DNA of 64,000 nt, from contig SCKN01000006.1 of NCBI GenBank assembly GCA_004124385.1, positions 82,832-146,831 of the forward strand. The letters run 5' to 3'. Position numbers and translations under genes: made by a program. The stretch comes from Fidelibacterota bacterium. GTDB taxonomy: Bacteria > Fidelibacterota > Marinisomatia > Marinisomatales > TCS55. A model generated the notes under the pieces. The model saw nothing but the letters and a program-made list of their open reading frames with translations, did not search any database and was not told the DNA's origin. Positions 29,071-37,322 of the stretch are shown here, piece after piece (the first letter of the stretch is position 1; every line of letters starts with the position of its first letter).

Positions 29071-30173
29071 AAAGAATTTATTAAATCTATAAGTTTATTT
29101 TCTTGAGTAGACCAATTATATTTTTCTTTTAATGCTGATTTTCCATTAGAACACATTTTATTATATAACATTTGGTCATTCAACAATATTAGAATTTCAT
29201 TACAGGCTTCATTGATTGATAAGGGTTCAACTGTAATTCCAGTTTTACATTCTTTAACTAATTCTTTATATAAAGGAAAATTAGAACATATAAATGGAAT
29301 CCCTCCTTGCATATAATCGAAAAGTTTAGTTGGGTATGAGTACATATAATTTTTTATAGGCATTAACAGACTTAACCCGATTTTTGATTGGGAAACTATT
29401 TTCATAGCATCTGGATAATTTAGATAACCAAACACATCCACATTATTTTCTAATCCATATAATTTTATTTTATTACTTATTATTTTTTGAAAAGTATGAG
29501 GAATCTTTCCAACAATAGCTAACTTTATCTTATTATTATTTTCTTTTAAAACTCTTATGATTTCGATGATTGAAACTCCACCTCTATCTTCTGTTACATC
29601 TCCTAAATACACTAAATCATATAATTTGTCACTACTAGTAGGCCAATCTTTTACAATTGGATAATTTAAAATGGTTGTCGCATTATTTTTAATAATGCTT
29701 TTATATGAATTTTCTGCCAATAAAAAATGGCTAAATACTTTAGTTCCTATCCATTGTAAAACTGTATAAACAACAATAGAAATTCTCTTTGAGAATATAT
29801 TTAACCATTTCTTCTGTTTTATAGATTCAACAGTGTTTTCGTGTATATCATAAATGACTTTTTTATTCGTCGTAATTGCAGTTTTAATTCCAATCCAAAT
29901 TAATTCAGGATCATGAAAAATAAATATATCCGCATTTGAATTTTTTAATCTATTCCATAATTCATGTCTAATATTTTTACGATCATACTCTTTCTTCCAT
30001 TGAGATAGCCCTACTATTATTACACCATGAAGAGATTTGTTTTCGAAGTCTGCCGGTGCATGTAATTCAACGTCATAATGTTTTGATAATGACACAGCTT
30101 CTTTATAAAATATTCTATTATCATTCCACCTGTGGACACTTGATCCTATGAATATTGATCGTCTATCTGCCAT
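29067..30173 (-). CDS. Glycosyltransferase, GT-B fold (family 1/4-like)
   Basis: 368-residue GT-B type glycosyltransferase, probably cytoplasmic face. The N-terminal domain has DIFIFHDPELIWIG and VIYDIHENTVESI. The C-terminal domain has YLGDVTEDRGG, KLAIVGKIPHTF and the donor-site region SYPTKLFDYMQGGIPFICSN with the Glu/Gly-rich helix replaced by FDYMQGG. It fits transferases that recognise a UDP- or GDP-sugar, but specificity is not readable. It overlaps the flippase gene by 11 bases. Strongly A/T-rich codons. Confidence 0.83.
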   Translation of the reverse strand: MADRRSIFIGSSVHRWNDNRIFYKEAVSLSKHYDVELHAPADFENKSLHGVIIVGLSQWKKEYDRKNIRHELWNRLKNSNADIFIFHDPELIWIGIKTAITTNKKVIYDIHENTVESIKQKKWLNIFSKRISIVVYTVLQWIGTKVFSHFLLAENSYKSIIKNNATTILNYPIVKDWPTSSDKLYDLVYLGDVTEDRGGVSIIEIIRVLKENNNKIKLAIVGKIPHTFQKIISNKIKLYGLENNVDVFGYLNYPDAMKIVSQSKIGLSLLMPIKNYMYSYPTKLFDYMQGGIPFICSNFPLYKELVKECKTGITVEPLSINEACNEILILLNDQMLYNKMCSNGKSALKEKYNWSTQENKLIDLINSL

Positions 30174-31599
30174 ATAATTCTGATTTTATTTCAGCTATCC
30201 AGCCAGTATTTACTTTCTTGAAAATTGTTGTCATTACTAGAATAATTATCAAATTAAATACAATGAATTGTGACACTAATGAAATTTCCAAAATAGACAC
30301 AATATTATTAATTGCAACAAGACCTAAAATACTAATAATAATATCTCGAAATAATTTTGGTTTTAAAAACCAATGATTGTAAAGTTTTTGTATGTAATAA
30401 GCACTTACACCTCCTGCTATTATATGGCTAATTAGGAAGCTAAATAAAGCGGTGGTTAGTAATTCAAACTCAAATATTTTCCCAATAATAATTAAAACAA
30501 TCATTGAAATCGCAGCTACTCCATATATTACAGAATTATATCCTTTTTCTGATATTGCATCGATTGGACTTCGACTTAAACCAGAGAATGCATAAAATGG
30601 TAGTGCTAAAATTGCAAAACGTAAAATGGATACCCCAGAATTGCTAACATCACCTAACCACAATTTTAAAATTAATGGTGCATATATATAACAATATGTT
30701 GTTGCAATCACACTTAAAATAATACCACCTTTAAAAAATAAATCAAGAACTTTAGAAATATTTTCTCTCTCTCCTTTGGCAATCTTATTTGCAATGCGGG
30801 GAAGTAATACCATACCAATAGGATTTATAAATATTAAAGTGAGCCGTACTAAACTTAAACTTGAATTAAAATAAGCAATACTTTCAAAATTTTGGGATGA
30901 TGCTATATAAATGGGAATACCTGCTAATAAAATAAATTGAGATAAAAAACTTGGTACTCGTTTAATCCCATATTTTAATATTTTTTGTAAGATATTATAA
31001 TTGATCGCTTTTAGACTTATTCCCTTGTTACGCATGAGAAATCCAAATACCATTAGAATTAAAACACTCGAACCAATCCAAAATAAACTATCGTATAAAT
31101 TGTCAATATTTGTAAAAAATATAATTGGAATTAAAGCAGTTCCCAGAAGTTGAAAAATATTAGCTCCAATCATATTCATATACCCTCGATATAAAGCATA
31201 GGTAATGAATTGAGAACTAACACCTAATGAAAAAATAATGTAGACCCAAAAATAGTTAGTATAAAAACCAGAAACATTATACCACAAGATTAAGAACACA
31301 AATAAAATTGTAAGTGGAATCGTAAAAATTATATACAAAATAAATGAATTATCACCATATGCCTTTTCAAAGTTTCTACTTAAATAATTTGGTAAACCTA
31401 CATTCATACCAATTAAAAGGATTCCAACAAATGCTGATAATGTTCTTTTAACTAATAAAAATTCTCCAAGTACTTCTAACCCATGCATTCTGGCAATTAT
31501 CCCATTTAGAATAAATACACCACCAATAACAACAAGGCCATTTAAAGCTGTCACAAGTAAATCAGATTTGAAAGAAAGTATTTGTGTAAATATTTTCAA
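30163..31599 (-). CDS. Wzx-type polysaccharide flippase
   Basis: 478-residue membrane protein with about 12 to 14 hydrophobic helices, of the MOP/polysaccharide-synthesis (Wzx, RfbX) superfamily. It starts with the amphipathic ILSFKSDLLVTALNGLVVIG followed by GIIARMHGLEVLGEFLLVKR, typical of the first helix and loop. Expected role: moving undecaprenyl-linked repeat units across the inner membrane. It lies between the polymerase and glycosyltransferase genes and overlaps both by a few bases. Confidence 0.87.
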   Translation of the reverse strand: MKIFTQILSFKSDLLVTALNGLVVIGGVFILNGIIARMHGLEVLGEFLLVKRTLSAFVGILLIGMNVGLPNYLSRNFEKAYGDNSFILYIIFTIPLTILFVFLILWYNVSGFYTNYFWVYIIFSLGVSSQFITYALYRGYMNMIGANIFQLLGTALIPIIFFTNIDNLYDSLFWIGSSVLILMVFGFLMRNKGISLKAINYNILQKILKYGIKRVPSFLSQFILLAGIPIYIASSQNFESIAYFNSSLSLVRLTLIFINPIGMVLLPRIANKIAKGERENISKVLDLFFKGGIILSVIATTYCYIYAPLILKLWLGDVSNSGVSILRFAILALPFYAFSGLSRSPIDAISEKGYNSVIYGVAAISMIVLIIIGKIFEFELLTTALFSFLISHIIAGGVSAYYIQKLYNHWFLKPKLFRDIIISILGLVAINNIVSILEISLVSQFIVFNLIIILVMTTIFKKVNTGWIAEIKSELYGR

Positions 31600-32990
31600 T
31601 TTAATACAATATTTTTCTGCACAGTTTTCAAATGCTTTACATAGTCAACGTGTGTTGATGCAATTGAAATACTTATACACATCCATAAAACTCGATTATC
31701 ATTTATATCACCGGAAAATTGAGCTGATATAAACATCACAATTGTTACTGCTACCCAAACTGCACTATGTTCTGAAAGTTTACCATTAATTATTCCAATT
31801 CTAATTTTATTAAACGATGCAATAAGAAATCCACTAAAAACAATAAAGCCCGTTAACCCGTATTCTACTAATATTTCAAAAAATACATTATGAGGATACC
31901 AGCGCCAGTCACGCCAAATAAATAAGGAACTAAATCCGCCGGCTCCTTTGCCCATTATTATATTCCAGAAAGATGAAGACCAACTTACAATTGACATCTG
32001 CCAATAACCTAAACGAGTAGCAACAGTGTTAACTTGTTTTACTCCTTCAGGAGTCATAAGAACGGCTCCTTTTGTAATATCAAAAAACCGTTTGGTTATT
32101 ATTTCTGGCAAAATAAATAACATAGAGATTGATATAAATATTGCAAATAAACTATAAATATAAATTCTATTTTTTTGTTGTTTTTCAAATATAAATGCAT
32201 AAATCAAAACACCTAAAAAAATGCTTACTAATGGTCCTCTTGATCCAGTTGCAATTATTCCAAGTAAAAGCATCAGTAGCATAAACATTACTGATTTATT
32301 GTTATGAATTGATCTTTTTATTAAAAAAACTATCATTATTGTTGCACCGATTGCTAAATATCTACTAACCTGAATTGGATTCGCTCCAGGTATAGAGAAT
32401 CGATTATAATAACCTAGTAGGAATGCAAATTTTCCTGAAATTGCAAAATAAATAAATTGACTAATTATCCCAATCAAAATAATAAAAATCGAATACTTAA
32501 AATACTTTAGTATTTTTTCAGAATCTGAAGTTGATTTGATAATTATTAAAGGTGTCAAAAACATAGAAAACCCAATAAAAGCAAAACGTATAACTTTACT
32601 CGTTCCATAAATTGGAGATGGTGTATAAAACAATGAAAAAGCAGTCACAAATATTAATAATATAAATAGAAATAATGGTTGTTTATGTTCATTTACAAAT
32701 CTCCAATTTCCTTCAAAAAGTAATTTTATTAATCCAAGCCATAGTATTAGCGTTATAACAATTGTAGTGTCTAAAATTGAAAAGATTGGAAAGTATTGAA
32801 TAAGTACACCTTTGATTACAGCTGTAAAGCTTAAAAGCATAAGTGTAAATCCAACGTGATTTATTAACATCCACAAGATTACAAATCCAAGTGGTATAAA
32901 AAAGATCACAAATGGATGAGTTTTTATACCAACAATGATACAAACTAACTCACTTAATATTAAAAAAGAAAGTGAGATATAATTATACAC
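31596..32990 (-). CDS. O-antigen polymerase/ligase family membrane protein (Wzy-like)
   Basis: 464-residue protein with about 11 hydrophobic helices and one large periplasmic loop (about residues 290-375). The Wzy_C region is recognisable by GIIATGSRGPLVSIFLGVL, then RLGYWQMSIVSW and GKGAGGFSSLFIWRDWRWYP, followed by HNVFFEILVEYGLTGFIVF. These Arg/Gly and His-Asn motifs are shared by Wzy polymerases and WaaL ligases. Position between wzx and wzz favours polymerase. Confidence 0.85.
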   Translation of the reverse strand: MYNYISLSFLILSELVCIIVGIKTHPFVIFFIPLGFVILWMLINHVGFTLMLLSFTAVIKGVLIQYFPIFSILDTTIVITLILWLGLIKLLFEGNWRFVNEHKQPLFLFILLIFVTAFSLFYTPSPIYGTSKVIRFAFIGFSMFLTPLIIIKSTSDSEKILKYFKYSIFIILIGIISQFIYFAISGKFAFLLGYYNRFSIPGANPIQVSRYLAIGATIMIVFLIKRSIHNNKSVMFMLLMLLLGIIATGSRGPLVSIFLGVLIYAFIFEKQQKNRIYIYSLFAIFISISMLFILPEIITKRFFDITKGAVLMTPEGVKQVNTVATRLGYWQMSIVSWSSSFWNIIMGKGAGGFSSLFIWRDWRWYPHNVFFEILVEYGLTGFIVFSGFLIASFNKIRIGIINGKLSEHSAVWVAVTIVMFISAQFSGDINDNRVLWMCISISIASTHVDYVKHLKTVQKNIVLN

Positions 32991-34672
32991 TATAAATTCT
33001 TTAATTGTTTTCTAAATTCAGATGAATAATGCTCTGAAAAGATATATATTATTGAAACTACAAGACCCATTATTATTGATGCTATCACTATCAAAGATCT
33101 TATTGGCTTTGATTTATTAATTGGTACTTTTGGTGCATCAATTATTTGTAATGTGGGAATATTTTTAGTTTCTTCTAAACGAGCTGTTTCATATTGTGGT
33201 AATAGTAGTTCTAGGAGTGTATTTTGGATTGTTAATGCTCTTATCAATCTTGCATTTTCCATTCCTAATTCAGGGAAATTATCAAAATTTATCATCGTGG
33301 GCAGGTATTCTAATTCATTATTTATCATCGTGGGCAGGTATTCTAATTCATTATTTATCATCGTGGGCAGGTATTCTAATTCATTTATTATCATCGTGGG
33401 CAGGTATTCTAATTCATTTATTAAATTCTTACCCTCTATTTTCTCTAAACCCAAAATGATATCCAGCAACTGTTTATCCAAACTCGAAGTAATTAGATCT
33501 AATTGTTTTTCTTGTTCATTTAACATTACTTCATACCTCTTAATAGCAGGATTATTTGGATTCAATGTAGCTTTGGAAACATTTAACTGAATCTCAGTTT
33601 GAGCCTTAAGAGAATACAATTCAGTGTAGGCTATCATTTCCTGATTATAAAGTTGGCCATAGGCTTGCATTTCTTGAATTTGCCTCCTTTCCTGCATTTC
33701 CTTTTCCTGCAGTTGCCTCCTTTCCTGCATTTCCTTTTCATGCAGTTGCCTCCTTTCCTGCATTTCAGCTTGTCGTGCAAACAGCTCCTTTTCCTGCAGT
33801 TGCCACTGCGTTTCCTGGATGTAGATTTGGCCATAGGCTTCATATTGTGCGCTTATTTGAGATACAATATCTACTATACCCGTTTCTTCCTGGAAATCTT
33901 TAAGGTTTACTTCAGCTGTAGCTAAATCGAATCTTGCTTGATTTAATCTTCGTTCTAAAAATTCCCTGTTATATCGACCTTTATCCATACTTAGTCGTTG
34001 GTTGATATTATCCAGTTGAATTAGTAATTCTTCAACCATCTTTTTAGCTATAAGGGGATCCTTATCAATAACTGATATTTTCATTGTACCTTCTTCAGTT
34101 ACTTCAATTTCCATTTTTTCTTCAAAAGCTACCATTGCATATTCAATATCTTTTTCATCATATCGATTAATTAAATCGAATTTTTTAACCATATGACTTT
34201 TAACAGATCTACTGTTTAAAATGGCAATAAACTTATTTATATCTTCACTTAAACTTGATAATCCAAAATCTGCTACAGGTATTGGAGATAATGATGAAAG
34301 TAAACTGAACCTCCCTGTGTCAGAAGATAATATAATTGCCTGTGAAGTATACCATTTAGGTAAAAGTAGCGCAATAATGATAGAAACAACAGTTACAAAT
34401 CCAATATTTTTGAGTATGAATTTTCTTTTTGTCCATAAAAGAAGTAAATTTTTCTGCATATTATTATCTGAAAAATCATCAATTTCGTTTATAACTCCTT
34501 GATTGTTAATTAACCCATATCTTTTCAAGTCACCTATTCGATTACGTAAAGTTTTTTCAGTCATTCCGTGTTCATCAGCTATTTGTTTCCTAGCATTAGG
34601 ATCTATTAGAATTTCAGGATTTTCTTTGATTAAGTTTAATATTTTCTGCTCATGTGTGGATAATTTGATCAT
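32990..34672 (-). CDS. Wzz-type polysaccharide co-polymerase with N-terminal winged-helix domain and tandem repeats
   Basis: 560 residues. Residues 1-65 form a winged helix-turn-helix-like domain (RKQIADEHGMTEKTLRNRIG, then DLKRYGLINNQG). A cytoplasmic linker leads to membrane helix 1 (about 88-108, VTVVSIIIALLLPKWY). The periplasmic part is a Wzz/GNVR-type domain with long coiled coil. It contains hendecad repeats MQERRQLQEKE (about 298-331) and four copies of NELEYLPTMI plus one residue (about 417-461). ENARLIRALTIQNTLLELL and KVPINKSKPIRSL lead to membrane helix 2 (about 530-553). There is no tyrosine-kinase domain. By family it sets chain length with Wzy. The DNA-binding-like domain is the odd part. 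Confidence 0.85.
   Translation of the reverse strand: MIKLSTHEQKILNLIKENPEILIDPNARKQIADEHGMTEKTLRNRIGDLKRYGLINNQGVINEIDDFSDNNMQKNLLLLWTKRKFILKNIGFVTVVSIIIALLLPKWYTSQAIILSSDTGRFSLLSSLSPIPVADFGLSSLSEDINKFIAILNSRSVKSHMVKKFDLINRYDEKDIEYAMVAFEEKMEIEVTEEGTMKISVIDKDPLIAKKMVEELLIQLDNINQRLSMDKGRYNREFLERRLNQARFDLATAEVNLKDFQEETGIVDIVSQISAQYEAYGQIYIQETQWQLQEKELFARQAEMQERRQLHEKEMQERRQLQEKEMQERRQIQEMQAYGQLYNQEMIAYTELYSLKAQTEIQLNVSKATLNPNNPAIKRYEVMLNEQEKQLDLITSSLDKQLLDIILGLEKIEGKNLINELEYLPTMIINELEYLPTMINNELEYLPTMINNELEYLPTMINFDNFPELGMENARLIRALTIQNTLLELLLPQYETARLEETKNIPTLQIIDAPKVPINKSKPIRSLIVIASIIMGLVVSIIYIFSEHYSSEFRKQLKNL
33291..33422 (-). repeat. Four tandem 33-bp units inside the wzz-like gene
   Basis: Units begin at 33291, 33324, 33357 and 33390 on the plus strand (atcatcgtgggcaggtattc and onward), exactly 33 bases apart and nearly identical. 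Read on the coding minus strand each gives 11 residues, I/N-NELEYLPTMI. Near identity at the DNA level shows recent expansion. The 33-base period keeps the frame for any copy number. Confidence 0.95.
33681..33779 (-). repeat. Second 33-bp tandem repeat (coiled-coil hendecads) in the wzz-like gene
   Basis: Plus-strand tgcctcctttcctgcattt starts at 33681, 33714 and 33747, a 33-base period; the third unit diverges at its end. Coding-strand product is MQERRQLHEKE, MQERRQLQEKE, MQERRQIQEMQ. Eleven-residue periodicity is that of a hendecad coiled coil. It is unrelated in sequence to the repeat at 33291-33422 but has the same unit length. Confidence 0.9.
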
Positions 34673-35694
34673 TAGTTTATAGTCGCTTGATATGCTAAAA
34701 TTAAAGTTGCTATTGAAGTTACTGCTTGAATAAACCCTGTATTTCCAAATAATATGCTTGAGTATGATTCTGGAACTTCGATGATATCACCGGGTTCAAC
34801 AAATTCATTATTAGCAAATCTTATTATTTCTCCATTTGATCTAATTATTTTAGATCTATAATTTGAACCAATATCTAAAATTCCTCCGCTCATGGCAATA
34901 TAGTCTTTGACTTTATAACCTGGTAAAAATTTTAATATTTTAGGGCCGCGAATAAATCCAGTAATAATTATTCGATTATTATTATACTCTATAAAACTTT
35001 TCAGATTATCTTTTTCTAGTTCTTTAAATGGTACATAAATAATGTCTCTCTCTATCAATTGAGGATTATTATTTAAATCACCATTTATTAAAAATTTCTT
35101 AAGATATATTTCTTTTGTTTCTCCATTTCGTTTTAAGAATATTTTATTGTTATCTGCATATTTTTGTATTCCTCCGGCGCCATTCAAAGCATCGTACAAT
35201 CTACTTACTGGTGTAACTTTCACAAATTTTGGATTATTCACTGCACCATGGACTAATACTTTAAATTGTCTTAATCTAATTAATGTAACCGTAATTATAG
35301 CTTCTTTATAAATTTTATCTTTGTAATCATTTAATTCTCTTTCAATATCTGCCAGTGTTTTTCCAACAACATTTATTGGTCCAAGTTTAGGAATAAATAA
35401 AGTTCCAGTGGGATCGATTAAAACAAAATTATCTATATTTTCAATTGACCATTCCTTAGAAATAGATTCTTCATACAATCCACCAGTTATATTAATACGC
35501 AACCTATCACCAGGTCCTAAAATATATTTCTCTGGGTCTAATGTTTGTTCTAAAGGAATAGGAACACTTCCATATTCACGGTATAATATTGGTGTATTAG
35601 ATTCTTCTATTTGTGGTAATTCTAGTGATTGAGAATTCTGTGCAATCATCAAGCTAGAAATTGTTAGAAGAAACGATATTTTTTTAATTGACAT
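34672..35694 (-). CDS. Polysaccharide export outer-membrane protein (Wza-like)
   Basis: 340 residues. Signal peptide (KISFLLTISSLMIAQ) is followed by the poly-export domain beginning at YILGPGDRLRINITGG, then two SLBB-type domains (KVLVHGAVNNPKFVKVTPVS and RIIITGFIRGPKILKFLPGY). A hydrophobic C-terminal helix, TGFIQAVTSIATLILAYQ, could cross the outer membrane as in Wza. No lipobox Cys is present, unlike classical Wza. It shares one base with the co-polymerase gene, its expected partner. Confidence 0.9.
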   Translation of the reverse strand: MSIKKISFLLTISSLMIAQNSQSLELPQIEESNTPILYREYGSVPIPLEQTLDPEKYILGPGDRLRINITGGLYEESISKEWSIENIDNFVLIDPTGTLFIPKLGPINVVGKTLADIERELNDYKDKIYKEAIITVTLIRLRQFKVLVHGAVNNPKFVKVTPVSRLYDALNGAGGIQKYADNNKIFLKRNGETKEIYLKKFLINGDLNNNPQLIERDIIYVPFKELEKDNLKSFIEYNNNRIIITGFIRGPKILKFLPGYKVKDYIAMSGGILDIGSNYRSKIIRSNGEIIRFANNEFVEPGDIIEVPESYSSILFGNTGFIQAVTSIATLILAYQATIN

Positions 35695-35700
35695 AAGGCT

Positions 35701-36762
35701 TTATACTACTCCTAATCGTTCTTGTTGATATGTATTGTTTTGGATATCCTGCCACCACACTTGATTCTCTATATACCAGTCAATTGTTTTTCTGATTCCG
35801 CTATGGAAAGTTTCATTGGGTGACCAGTTTAATTCATTTTTTAATTTAGAAGAATCAATGGCATACCGAAAATCGTGCCCCGGCCGATCAGAAACAAATG
35901 TAATTAAGTCTAAATACGATTTTCCATTTTTTGAAGGTGCATCATTATCCAGAATGGTGCAAATCGTCTTTACAATTTCGATATTTTGAATCTCATTATT
36001 TCCTCCAACATTATACGTTTCTCCAATTTTTCCTTTTTCAATTATCGTATATATAGCTTCACAATGATCATCCACATACAGCCAATCTCGTACATTTTCT
36101 CCCGTTCCGTATACAGGAAGAGATTCTTCAGCTAGACAATTGAGTATCATGAGAGGTATTAATTTTTCTGGAAATTGATAGGGTCCGTAATTGTTTGAGC
36201 AATTAGAAATAATTATCGGAAGTCCATAAGTTCGCTCCCATGCTCGCACTAGATGATCCGAAGCAGCTTTTGATGCAGAATATGGAGAACTTGGATCATA
36301 AGGTGTTTCTTCCGTGAAAAAACCATCTTCACCTAAACTGCCGAATACTTCATCAGTTGATACATGATGAAATCTAAACGTTTTTTGCTTATCATTTTCT
36401 AAAGATTGATAATAGCGTAAAGATTCTTGAAGTAATGTATACGTCCCAGAAATATTTGTTTTAATAAATTCGCCTGGACCATCGATTGATCTATCCACAT
36501 GGCTTTCTGCAGCAAAATTAACAATAATATCTGGATGATGCAGTTGTATTAATTCTCGTACATGCTCTTGATCACAAATATCACCTTGATTAAAGACATA
36601 ACGGTCATCATGCTCGAACTTTAATAAATTCTGTGGATTTCCAGCATAAGTCAGTTTATCCAAATTAACCACTTGATTATTTTCACTCTTGCTTAGCAGA
36701 AATCTGATAAAGTTTGAGCCGATAAAACCGCTACCGCCTGTTACTAAATAAATCTTTCCCAT
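35701..36762 (-). CDS. rfbB: dTDP-glucose 4,6-dehydratase
   Basis: 353-residue extended short-chain dehydrogenase (RmlB). It makes dTDP-4-keto-6-deoxyglucose from dTDP-glucose. It has the NAD-binding [25 protein letters not shown], the catalytic [10 protein letters not shown] and [15 protein letters not shown]. Length matches the family. It shares one base with rfbC; rfbA and rfbD are not in this window. Confidence 0.95.
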   Translation of the reverse strand: MGKIYLVTGGSGFIGSNFIRFLLSKSENNQVVNLDKLTYAGNPQNLLKFEHDDRYVFNQGDICDQEHVRELIQLHHPDIIVNFAAESHVDRSIDGPGEFIKTNISGTYTLLQESLRYYQSLENDKQKTFRFHHVSTDEVFGSLGEDGFFTEETPYDPSSPYSASKAASDHLVRAWERTYGLPIIISNCSNNYGPYQFPEKLIPLMILNCLAEESLPVYGTGENVRDWLYVDDHCEAIYTIIEKGKIGETYNVGGNNEIQNIEIVKTICTILDNDAPSKNGKSYLDLITFVSDRPGHDFRYAIDSSKLKNELNWSPNETFHSGIRKTIDWYIENQVWWQDIQNNTYQQERLGVV

Positions 36763-37322
36763 TATACAGCCTCAAACACAGGTAATAAAGATTCCTCTTG
36801 GTCTGACAATATCGGGAAAGATATATCGCGATTAGAAAGGACCGGTTCTTTTATCGGCCATACATCCTTTAAGCTGGAATCACTCCATGAAATTCCATAT
36901 TCATCTTCAGGAAAATATTTTTCTGTACATTTATATTCAAAAATAGCTTCATCACTTAACACGCAAAATCCATGAGCAAAACCAGGTGGTATATAAACAG
37001 CTTGATGGTCTAAATCATTTAATATTTTTGAAAATGCTTTACCAAAGGTAGGTGAGCCTACTCGAATATCTAAAGCTACATCCATAATTTCACCCTTAAC
37101 ACAGCTGACTAATTTCCCCTGACCATGATTTAGCTGATAGTGCAATCCTCGCAAAACTCCTTTTGTTGACTTTGATTGATTATCTTGCTTGAAATCTAAA
37201 TTTAAACCCGCATTTATAAAGTGTTCAACGCGATAACTTTCAAAGAAATAACCTCGATCGTCTTTGTAAACCGTAGGATTCATAATAAATAATCCTGGAA
37301 ATTCAGTGGCGGTTAAGTTCAT
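36762..37322 (-). CDS. rfbC: dTDP-4-dehydrorhamnose 3,5-epimerase
   Basis: 186-residue cupin enzyme (RmlC). It has [18 protein letters not shown] with the catalytic His, [18 protein letters not shown], and [15 protein letters not shown] sequence ([16 protein letters not shown]). It epimerises the product of RfbB on the way to dTDP-L-rhamnose. Flanked by ugd (four-base overlap) and rfbB (one-base overlap). Confidence 0.95.
   Translation of the reverse strand: MNLTATEFPGLFIMNPTVYKDDRGYFFESYRVEHFINAGLNLDFKQDNQSKSTKGVLRGLHYQLNHGQGKLVSCVKGEIMDVALDIRVGSPTFGKAFSKILNDLDHQAVYIPPGFAHGFCVLSDEAIFEYKCTEKYFPEDEYGISWSDSSLKDVWPIKEPVLSNRDISFPILSDQEESLLPVFEAV

Noticed and set aside
33291..33422. CRISPR array, because of four regularly spaced near-identical repeats
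   Set aside because: The units are head-to-tail with no unique spacers, lie wholly inside an open coding frame and translate to a coherent 11-residue repeat.
33634..33843. Minus-strand basic Arg/Lys/Cys-rich small protein (GGNCRKRKCRKGG type)
   Set aside because: It is an out-of-frame reading of the hendecad repeat on the same strand, fully inside the wzz-like gene.
33153..33925. Plus-strand reading frames rich in SSWAGILIHYL-like or LQLPPFLHFLF-like repeats, possible repeat proteins
   Set aside because: They are antisense images of the 33-bp repeats in the wzz-like gene; no start signals, and the repeat pattern comes from the coding strand.
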